A stretch of DNA of 15,205 nucleotides from JACJYE01 sp964432875 (lineage in GTDB: Bacteria > Bacteroidota > Bacteroidia > Chitinophagales > Saprospiraceae): positions 1 to 15,205 of the forward strand of contig CAYSPJ010000119.1 of the NCBI GenBank assembly GCA_964432875.1. The letters are read 5' to 3'. Positions 1 to 7,800 of this stretch are shown here, piece after piece. A program made the translations under genes and the position numbers. Numbering within the stretch: the first letter of the stretch is position 1; the number at the start of each line of letters is the position of its first letter. A model generated the notes under the pieces. The model did not search any database. It worked only from the letters and a program-made list of their open reading frames with translations, and had not been told where the DNA came from.

Positions 1-667
1 GGCTGACGCCGGTGATGAAGATGCGGTCCACCACCCCGCGCTGGGTGCCTTCTTTCAGCACCTCGAAAAACTTGCGCACGAAGCCGTTTTGGCTGACGAT
101 CTCCTTGAAGTTGTCGAAATTGAAGGCGATGATCTCGTTGGTAAAATGGTCGTACTCATCGATGAGGACCATGATTTTGTCCTCGGGGCAGTATTCCTCC
201 AGGAGGCGGATGGCGGCCGAGAGGACGTCGTTGGCGGCAGTTCCGTTTTTGATGGAGGCTAAAGCCTCCTGAGGGAAATAAGGCTTGTAGGGGATCAGCG
301 AAGCCAGGATATTCTCCTTCACTTTGTTGGTAAAACTCTTGAAAGCGATATCCAGGTTATCCGTCAGGATGCCGCTGAAGTCGAGCTTGAGCACCAGATA
401 GGTGTTCGCTTTGGGCGTGGGGTGTTGCCCGATATAATATTTCCCAAAGAGTGCTTCGAAGTCCTTCTGGTGTTGCTTGCCGTAGTAATACTGCATGACC
501 GAGACCGCCAGGCTCTTGCCGAAACGGCGCGGACGCAGGAAGGCGTGGTATTTGCTATCCAAGCGTTCCAGGCGCTCCAGGAAGCGGGTGCGGTCGGCAT
601 AGAGGTAGCCTTCCTTCACCAGGGTCTCAAAGTTGCTGAGGCTGTATGGGAAACGAGGTCTGCGCAT
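1..667 (-). CDS. AAA-ATPase_like family protein (partial, N-terminal 222 residues)
   Basis: The gene runs off the left edge, so only the N-terminal part is present. Translating the minus strand from the ATG at 667 gives 222 residues with the hallmarks of the AAA-ATPase_like family (PF09820): a P-loop variant RPRRFGKSL at residues 45-53, a Walker B-type strand KIMVLIDEYD at 164-173, and the sensor-like RIFITGVS just before the edge. Family members usually continue for about 300 more residues and end in a PD-(D/E)XK nuclease-like domain (DUF1703), which would lie outside the window. The start is secure because an in-frame TAA lies only 12 bases upstream (680-682) and no other start codon intervenes. 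Such genes occur in many copies in Bacteroidota and their role is not established; mobile-element or defence links have been suggested. A TAnnTTTG promoter match lies 20 bases upstream. Family assignment is confident, function is not. Confidence 0.88.
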   Translation of the reverse strand, partial: MRRPRFPYSLSNFETLVKEGYLYADRTRFLERLERLDSKYHAFLRPRRFGKSLAVSVMQYYYGKQHQKDFEALFGKYYIGQHPTPKANTYLVLKLDFSGILTDNLDIAFKSFTNKVKENILASLIPYKPYFPQEALASIKNGTAANDVLSAAIRLLEEYCPEDKIMVLIDEYDHFTNEIIAFNFDNFKEIVSQNGFVRKFFEVLKEGTQRGVVDRIFITGVS

Positions 668-686
668 ATCGCTAGCAGTTTAGCGG

Positions 687-694
687 CAAAGATA
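687..694 (-). promoter_or_regulatory. Bacteroidota -7 promoter element for the AAA-ATPase gene
   Basis: On the minus strand this reads TATCTTTG, an exact match to the Bacteroidota sigma-ABfr -7 consensus TAnnTTTG, placed 20 bases before the ATG at 667. I see no clear TTG-type -33 element at the expected distance. The perfect inverted repeat CTGCG-G-CGCAG (701-711) lies just upstream, where an operator or the 3' end of the symporter transcript could be. Confidence 0.45.
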
Positions 695-716
695 AGGAAT
701 CTGCGGCGCAGTTCTT

Positions 717-738
717 CATAAGTTCATCATAAGTTCAT
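717..738. repeat. Tandem 11-bp direct repeat
   Basis: The unit CATAAGTTCAT occurs twice in perfect tandem (717-727 and 728-738) in the 80-bp gap between the symporter stop codon and the AAA-ATPase gene. It may be a slippage product or a binding site; its position just upstream of the candidate -7 element is the only hint of function. Confidence 0.7.
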
Positions 739-747
739 CGCCGTGGA

Positions 748-2586
748 TCAGTCCTCCAGCCGATCATACCAATACTTCTTCAGCAGCCAGGTGGTCAGGG
801 CCAGCACGGCGAGAGAAGCCAGCAGGCTGCTGCCCTCGCGGATGATGATAAAAATGGGGATGATGACCAGGCACATCTGCCAGACGATGCCCACCAACAC
901 ATTGAAGCTGTCGCGCCCGAAATCGCGGTTGGGCTTGAAGCTGGGGTCTTCGGCCATCACCTTATCGCGGATGGGGGCCCAGAATCCCCAGGGGCGGGTC
1001 TGTTTGTAAAACTTTTTGAGCGTCTCCTCATTATCGGGTGGCGTGAGCAGGGTGCCCGCGATACTCCCCACCAGGGCCACCGCAAAAAGGAAGGGGAACT
1101 GCTCGATGGCCAACAGCTGATACCCCATCGCTTTGAACATGGGCGGCAGTATCGCCACGGCGACCATACCGGCCAACATGCCGAAGAAAAAGCCGTAGCC
1201 ATTGAAGCGCCACCAAATCCATTTGAGCATATTAGAAGCGATATAACTGCCGTATAGCAAGCCCACGATCCAGTCGGTACGCGCCTGGATATTGCCGCCG
1301 GCCAGGCCGAAAACAATGCCCACTACCACCAGGCCGATGGTCGTTGCGTAGCTCAGCCGCACGTAGTTGATTGCCGGTGCCTTATCGTTGATATAGCGCT
1401 TATAAATATCGTTGACCATATAAGCCGAACCCGCATTGATGAAAGCCGCAAAAGTGGACATAAACGCTGCCAGCAATCCAGCTAGCAAGAGCCCTTTCAA
1501 ACCCGTGGAAACGTACTGGCTAATGGCATAGGGCAGCACCTCCTCAAAATCCATCTTGCCGGTGACCGGGTCAGTCAGCAGTGAGGCGTCCATATATACC
1601 AGCGCCAGCACGGTGATGCCGGCGATGAGGAAATAGCGCGGCACCATCAGCACCAGGGGCGTCAGGCCAAACATCTTGGCGGCCTCGCGAGGGGTACGGG
1701 TGGAGAGCACGCGCTGCATGTCGTAGCTGGGCACAGGCCCGGCCATGCTGGCAAATACCCCTTTGAACAGCATCAGCATGAAGATGAAACCGAAGAGGGT
1801 ATAGCCGTCTTCTTCGATGCGCAAGCCAGCTGCCGGCAGCTTCTCCGACCAGTCCAGCCCCAATTCCCAACCAAACCACAAGCTGTGCCAGCCATCGGGC
1901 ACTGCCGCTGCTATCTGCTCCCCTGTAGTAGTAAACAAAGCGATGAAGCCCACGATAAGACAGGCGATGGTCATGATGAAAAACTGCATCACCTCGGTGC
2001 CTACCACGCTATAAAACCCGCCCTTCACCGTGTAGAGGGTAGTGATGCCGATGATGATCAGAGCGTAAGTGTCGGCGCTATCCATCCCCATCCCACCAAT
2101 CGACCAGGATAAATCCCAGGGTAAAAACTGTACGGCGAACTTGCCGATGCCCTCCACGAAATAAGCCATGAAGGCAATGACGATGATGATGGCAAAAGCT
2201 ACGGTGATGATGTGCGACAGCTTGCTGCCTGTCGAGCGGCCAAAGCGGAAAGTAATCCATTCTGCCCCAGTCAGCACATTAGAGCGCCGCATCCAGATCG
2301 CCAGGAAAATCATCATAAAAATCTGATTCCAAACCGGCCACAGCCAAGGTATCCAGGCGCTTTTCACCCCATAGACAAACAGCCAGGCCACAGCGACCAT
2401 GGTGCCCGATACGTCGAACATGCCCGAGGCATTGGACAGCCCCAGGAAGTACCAGGGCAGGTCATTGCCGGCCAAGAAATAGGTCTGGATGTTTTTGGAA
2501 GCCCTTTTAGATAGCCAAAATCCAATATAGACAGTAGCGACCAGGTACAGGAAGATAATCGCGAGGTCTAAAGTCGATAAACTCAT
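748..2586 (-). CDS. Sodium:solute symporter (SSS family)
   Basis: A 612-residue polytopic inner-membrane protein that should import a small organic solute with sodium. The N-terminus carries a first membrane helix followed by the motif TYFLAGNDLPWYFLGLSNA, typical of SSS proteins. Around residues 376-400 is the conserved segment FMSTFAAFINAGSAYMVNDI, in which S377 and T378 sit where the Na2 sodium site of this family lies. Many hydrophobic helices follow to the C-terminus, and the length fits the longer, about 600-residue SSS branch common in Bacteroidota. The substrate (sugar, sialic acid, amino acid or other) cannot be decided from sequence alone. The gene is divergent from the exported FAD oxidoreductase at 2750 across 163 bp, which suggests a shared regulatory region and possibly a shared compound. 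Family assignment is very secure. Confidence 0.93.
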   Translation of the reverse strand: MSLSTLDLAIIFLYLVATVYIGFWLSKRASKNIQTYFLAGNDLPWYFLGLSNASGMFDVSGTMVAVAWLFVYGVKSAWIPWLWPVWNQIFMMIFLAIWMRRSNVLTGAEWITFRFGRSTGSKLSHIITVAFAIIIVIAFMAYFVEGIGKFAVQFLPWDLSWSIGGMGMDSADTYALIIIGITTLYTVKGGFYSVVGTEVMQFFIMTIACLIVGFIALFTTTGEQIAAAVPDGWHSLWFGWELGLDWSEKLPAAGLRIEEDGYTLFGFIFMLMLFKGVFASMAGPVPSYDMQRVLSTRTPREAAKMFGLTPLVLMVPRYFLIAGITVLALVYMDASLLTDPVTGKMDFEEVLPYAISQYVSTGLKGLLLAGLLAAFMSTFAAFINAGSAYMVNDIYKRYINDKAPAINYVRLSYATTIGLVVVGIVFGLAGGNIQARTDWIVGLLYGSYIASNMLKWIWWRFNGYGFFFGMLAGMVAVAILPPMFKAMGYQLLAIEQFPFLFAVALVGSIAGTLLTPPDNEETLKKFYKQTRPWGFWAPIRDKVMAEDPSFKPNRDFGRDSFNVLVGIVWQMCLVIIPIFIIIREGSSLLASLAVLALTTWLLKKYWYDRLED

Positions 2587-2749
2587 AGTGTCTTTCGTTT
2601 TGTGTACCTAACTGACAACAGGGCCTGGCTTTAGAATAAAAAGCTGGCTTTTGCGCTGCAAGTAAGAAAAAATTTCAGAGTTTTGCCAAGAAAGTTGTGC
2701 CGCTGAGGGATTTTTTCCGGGCGACAAAATACCGACAAATCAAAAGGAA
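2587..2749. promoter_or_regulatory. Divergent intergenic region with repeat and palindrome
   Basis: This AT-richer 163-bp gap must hold the promoters of both the symporter and the FAD oxidoreductase. I find no exact TAnnTTTG on either strand. CTGGCTTT occurs at 2625-2632 and again at 2644-2651, 19 bp apart (about two helical turns). The second copy lies in the 14-bp palindrome AAAAGC-TG-GCTTTT (2639-2652). This is a plausible operator on the symporter side. Functional assignment is inference from position and symmetry only. Confidence 0.35.
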
Positions 2750-4648
2750 ATGAAAAAGCTGCTATACCTATGCTTATGCTCCTGCCTCAGCCTATGGTCC
2801 TGCGCCCCACCAGTAGCCGAAGTACAAACCCAGGTATTAGTGCTGGGCGGTGGCACTGGCGGCACGGCGGCTGGCATCCAGGCAGCGCGCCTGGGCGCAG
2901 CAGTGATCATCGTGGAGCCCACCCCCTGGCTGGGAGGCATGCTCACGGCGGCCGGGGTTAGCGCTATTGACGGCAATCACCACCTGCCCGCCGGCATCTG
3001 GGGCGAGTTCCGCCAGCGCTTGCGCGATCATTACGGCAGCGCCGAAGCCCTGGCTACTGGCTGGGTGAGCCACACTCAGTACGAACCGCGGGTAGGAGCG
3101 GAAATCTTAGCCGCCATGGCCCAGGCCGAAGAAAAGCTGGAGGTCTGGTTTGAGTCCAGCTTCCAAAGCATCGAGCGGGATGGCAAGGGCTGGAAAGTAC
3201 AGATTGACCATCAGGGCAAAAGCGTAGTGGTTAAAGCAGCGGTGCTGATCGACGGCACCGACCTGGGCGATGTGGCTGCTGCCGTCGGAGCGAGCTATAG
3301 CCTGGGTATGGATGCCCGCACTGACACCGGTGAAAGCATCGCCCCCGAAAAGGCCAATGACATCATCCAGGACCTCACCTTCGCCGCTATCCTCCAGGAT
3401 TATGGAACCGAGCAAACGGCACATCTGTTGGAAGCGCCGCCCGGCTACGACCTCGCCCAATTCGCCTGCTCCTGCCAGACCCTTTGCCAGGATGAGGCGG
3501 AAAAACCCCACCCCTGTGAGACGATGATGACCTATGCCAAGTTGCCCAATGATAAATACATGATCAACTGGCCCATGCACGGCAACGATATTTATCTCGA
3601 TATCGTAGAGATGGCACCCGCGCAGCGCGCCAAGGCCCTGGAAGCAGCCAAGTTAAAAACCCTGCAGTTTGTCTATTTCATCCAGCAGGAGCTGGGCTTC
3701 CGCCACCTGGGCCTGGCCGAAGACGAATTTCCCACTGCCGACCACCTGCCGCTCATCCCCTACCATCGGGAGGGCCGCCGCATCCACGGCCTGGCGCGCC
3801 TGGGGTTGCAGCATATCCTTAAGCCTTATGACACTGCCCAGCCCCTTTATCGCGCAGGCATAGCCGTAGGCGACTACCCCATCGACCACCACCACAAAGA
3901 GCGGTCTGATGCGCCAGAGCTGGACTTCCCGCCGGTGCCTTCCTTCAGCATCCCCGCCGGCAGCCTACTGCCCCGAGACGTGGAGGGGCTGATCATGGCC
4001 GACAAGGCCATCTCTGTCACCAATATCGCCAATGGCTCGACCCGCCTACAACCGGTTATCCTCCAAGTCGGACAGGCAGCCGGGGCCTTGGCCGCCCTGG
4101 CGGTTCGGGAAGGCAAGCTTCTCCACGAAATCCCCATCCGGGGCTGGCAACAGGCCATCCTCGACTATGGCGGCTACTTGCTGCCCTCCTACGACCTCAG
4201 CCCAGAACACCCGCACTTCCAGCCGCTGCAGCGCATCGCCGCTACTGGCATCCTCCAAGGGACCGGCGAGCCCTACGCCTGGGCCAACCGCACCTGGTTC
4301 TACCCCGATTCCACCATATCTATCGGTGAACTTTGGGCGGGGCTGCAAGCCTTTGCCCCCGGCATGGATGAGCCGCCTACCGTACCAGAGGCGATAACCA
4401 ACCTCAACAATTTCGCGCCCCTGCTAATCAACCTGGCCAGCGCGATGAGCCTGTCTAATGCCCCATTAGAGTCAACGGACCACCTGCTCGGCTATCTGGA
4501 GGAGCGCTGGGGCCAAGCGCCCCTATCCCTGGCTGATTTCAACCCCTCCCGCCCCCTGAGCCGAGCCGAAATCGCCCTGCTACTGGATGTGCTGACCGAT
4601 CCGTTCCGGGCCAGGGATGTAGGGCCGGGGGGGCAATGGCAAGAGTAG
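2750..4648 (+). CDS. FAD-dependent oxidoreductase lipoprotein with SLH-like C-terminal tail
   Basis: A 632-residue exported flavoprotein. Residues 1-18 form a lipoprotein signal with a lipobox ending in WSC, so Cys18 should be lipidated. An FAD-binding fold of the FAD_oxidored type (PF12831) follows: the Rossmann motif GGGTGG at 33-38, acidic E56 ending the second strand, then WLGGMLTAAGVSA. Later segments such as KYMINWPMHGNDIYLDIVEM, and the region near 410-450 (PRDVEGLIMADKAISVTN), fit the same family. Residues 240-256 hold four cysteines spaced C-x-C-x3-C-x9-C, which in an exported protein could form disulfides or bind a metal. The tail (about 484-535 and 575-620) resembles two degenerate S-layer homology units, with LQRIAATGILQG and RPLSRAEIALLLDVL. 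The substrate is unknown. The divergent symporter suggests a catabolic role, as inference. The FAD fold is confident; the SLH reading is tentative. Confidence 0.85.
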   Translation: MKKLLYLCLCSCLSLWSCAPPVAEVQTQVLVLGGGTGGTAAGIQAARLGAAVIIVEPTPWLGGMLTAAGVSAIDGNHHLPAGIWGEFRQRLRDHYGSAEALATGWVSHTQYEPRVGAEILAAMAQAEEKLEVWFESSFQSIERDGKGWKVQIDHQGKSVVVKAAVLIDGTDLGDVAAAVGASYSLGMDARTDTGESIAPEKANDIIQDLTFAAILQDYGTEQTAHLLEAPPGYDLAQFACSCQTLCQDEAEKPHPCETMMTYAKLPNDKYMINWPMHGNDIYLDIVEMAPAQRAKALEAAKLKTLQFVYFIQQELGFRHLGLAEDEFPTADHLPLIPYHREGRRIHGLARLGLQHILKPYDTAQPLYRAGIAVGDYPIDHHHKERSDAPELDFPPVPSFSIPAGSLLPRDVEGLIMADKAISVTNIANGSTRLQPVILQVGQAAGALAALAVREGKLLHEIPIRGWQQAILDYGGYLLPSYDLSPEHPHFQPLQRIAATGILQGTGEPYAWANRTWFYPDSTISIGELWAGLQAFAPGMDEPPTVPEAITNLNNFAPLLINLASAMSLSNAPLESTDHLLGYLEERWGQAPLSLADFNPSRPLSRAEIALLLDVLTDPFRARDVGPGGQWQE

Positions 4649-4829
4649 AGGGAGAGGCATCTTGAAAGATCATAGGCACCGGGGCATTGCGGATAGTATC
4701 GTAAAACAAGGCAATCATTAGCCCTGCAAATTATTCTAATGTACAAGCGCCTGCAGGCCGCCTTTACTGCCAAACGCCAACTAATCCCCGCCCGCTCTTG
4801 TTTTAAACTAAATTCAAAAGAGCCCACAC

Positions 4830-7800
4830 TTGCCAAAAAAGCCGCTATACATCAGAGCTGGCAAAATTGCCCTCGCGGTGCTAGCAGCACTAGCTGTCCT
4901 GCTATTTGTGGTGTGGATAACCATCCAACAGCATGCTGTGCAGCAGCGCATCGCACAGGGTGTGGTGCGCAGCCTGGCACAAAAGCTGGAGACCCCTTTC
5001 TCCGTGGATAAAGTTTACTTCCGTTTATTCAATCGGGCAGTGCTCCAAGGGCTTTACCTCCAAGGGCAAGACGGAGACACCCTGCTGTATGCCACTCGCT
5101 TGGAGGCCCAACTGGAGACCTTTTCCTGGTTCAAGCGGCGCATACGTGTGAAGAAACTGGACATTGAAGGCCTCTATGCCAATATGCAGCGCCATGCTAC
5201 TGACAGCGCCTACAATTTCCAATTCATCATTGACGCCTTCGCCAGCCCCGACCCGGATACCAGCCAGGCCGAACAAACCTGGGTTTTTGATTTGGGCAAA
5301 GTGCGCATCACCCATACCCGCTTCCATCTGGCTGATGCCGTGGAGCAGTTCTTGCTAGAAGCTTATATTGACGATTTTTCCGTGGAACTGGATCGATTTG
5401 ATCTGGACCGACAGCAAATATCCATCCGCCAGACCGCTCTAAGTGGAAGCAAACTGCGCTACGAAAGCTGGGCAGAAGCAGATACGGCACAAGCAGCAAC
5501 GGAAGGGCTGCCAAGCCTGACCTTCCCCTATGCCGGCTGGGGCATAAAAGCCCAGGGCTTGCAGTGGCGCGACAATGAGTTGATATTCAAAAACCGCCGG
5601 GCCACGCCCCACAGCGGGCAAATCAATTATGACGACCTGCACATCACTGGCCTGGCATTATCTATTTCCGGATTTGATTGGGATGCCGACAGGCTGCAAG
5701 CCAGCGTGGATGAACTGGCTTTCGCCGAAAAAAGCGGTTTTACCCTCCTCCAGCTGAATACTAAAATCAAGGCATCTGAACAGAAAATCAGCCTGATTCC
5801 CTTTAAGCTGACCACCCCTCATAGCCAGCTGCAAAGCGATTTTGCACTGCGCTTTGCCGCCTTCAAAGATTTGGCAGATTTTGCCCGCCAAGTGCGCATC
5901 GAAGCACGCTTCGCCCCTTCCCTGCTGGCGCTGCCGGACATCCAGTATCTCACCGGCAACCTGGCCAGCCTCCCTTACCTCCAGTGGGAGGCCTTGGGGC
6001 CAATGGAGCTGGAAGGGCAACTGGATGGAAAAATGAATAACCTATCCATCCAGAGCTTAAAGCTCGCCCTGCAAGACGTCTTCCGGCTGCAGTTGTCCGG
6101 CAACCTACAAGGCTTGCCCGATGCCGAACGGCTCCAGTTTGACCTCCAGTTGGAGGAATTATCGAGCTCGTATCAGAGCCTCGCCCGCTACGCCCCGGGG
6201 CTGCCCCTCCCGGAAGGCCTGGCCAATTTGGGGCACTCCAGGCTTTCCGGCCATTTCCGCGGCAGCCTCGCTGATTGGAGCGGGGAGCAGGTGTACCTGG
6301 AGACGGAGTCTCAGGCCCGCTTTGCCGGCAAGCTGCACGTCAAGGGCTTACCAGACCTTCAGAAAGCCGTTTTCGAGTTGCAAATCGACGAATTGGCTGC
6401 TACCGGGCAAGATTTAGCCGGCTTCATGAATGGGCAGCTGCCGCCCCAACTGGATAGCCTCGGGCGCATGGTTTATCAGGGTAGCTTTGAAGGTACTGCC
6501 TCCGACTTCCAGCTGACTGGCAGCTTGCAAACAGCCCTCGGGCGCATCAGCCAAGACCTGCACCTCAGCTTCAGCCAGGATTACCGCAATGCCGCTTATG
6601 ATGGGCAGATCGCCTTGCAAAATTTCGACCTTGGACGACTACTCGCCGCACCAGAGCAGTATGGCAAAGTAAGCCTGAACGCCCGCATCGACGGCCAGGG
6701 GCTGGAGATTGATAGCCTTGCGGCAAACCTCTCGGCCCATCTCAACAGCTTACAGTTCAACGGTTATGAATACCGTGGGATGGACATCAGCGGCCGCTTT
6801 GAACGTAAGGAATTTAAGGGGACAGCCCGCATCCAGGACGAAAACTTGGCCCTGGATTTCAACGGCCGTATCGACCTCAACGACAGCTTGCCTGCTTTTG
6901 ACTTCGTTGCCGCCTTGGATACCATCAACTTACAGCAGCTCAACTTTTACGCTGAACCATTGGGCATGAGCGCCAGCATAGAAGCCCGGCTCAGCGGCGA
7001 CCAGCTGGACAACCTCAGCGGCACGGCAAGATTATCGGAGCTATGGCTCAGCACAGATTCCTTGAGCTTCGGCCCAGAAAACTTCCAGCTCTTCGCCCGC
7101 CAGGAAGCTGCAGGGCAAAAGGAGCTGCTGCTGCAATCGGAACTGCTGGAAGCACAAATTAGCGGAGATTTTGAGCTGGAGAGCCTGCCCCGCCTGCTGG
7201 CTGAATTCGCCGATGGCTATTTCCCGCTGGCGGCCAGGCCTGCACCAGGGGCAGCCGAACAAGTAACTGCGGAAACAGGCCCCCAAGCGGAACAAGACTT
7301 CCGCTTCCACCTCTACCTTTCCCAGCCTGACCGTCTGGCTCGTCTATTCCTGCCGGGTTTAACCGGGCTAGATACCGCCGCCCTGCACGGCCATTTCAAT
7401 AGCCGGGAAAAACAACTGTCTCTGGACGGATGGTTGCCCGAATTGGTTTACCAAAACCTGCGCCTCGACAGCCTCCGCTTGCAGGCCAACAGCACAGCTG
7501 AGCAGCTCCGCGGCAAGCTAGCCGCCCACTCCATTAGCTTAAACCACGAAGATATAATCCCCCTGGCAGAAATTGAGCTGGCGCTGGCCAATGATAGCCT
7601 GCATTTCCTGGCATCTATCACAGAGCGCGAAGGCAGCAAAAGGTTGCAGCTGGAAGGGGCGGTTGGGCCTTACGGCGAACAATACCTCCTAGCCCTGGCC
7701 AGCACCCTCATCCTCAATCAGCAGCGCTGGGAAGCCGCGCCGGAAAATAGCGCTGTTTTTGCCCCTGACGGCTCGCTACACATCCCTCTGATACGCTTCC

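Noticed and set aside
4739..5011. An ATG-started plus-strand frame that overlaps the tamB start
   Set aside because: It ends within tamB, encodes no recognisable domain, and the TamB membrane anchor is in the other frame.
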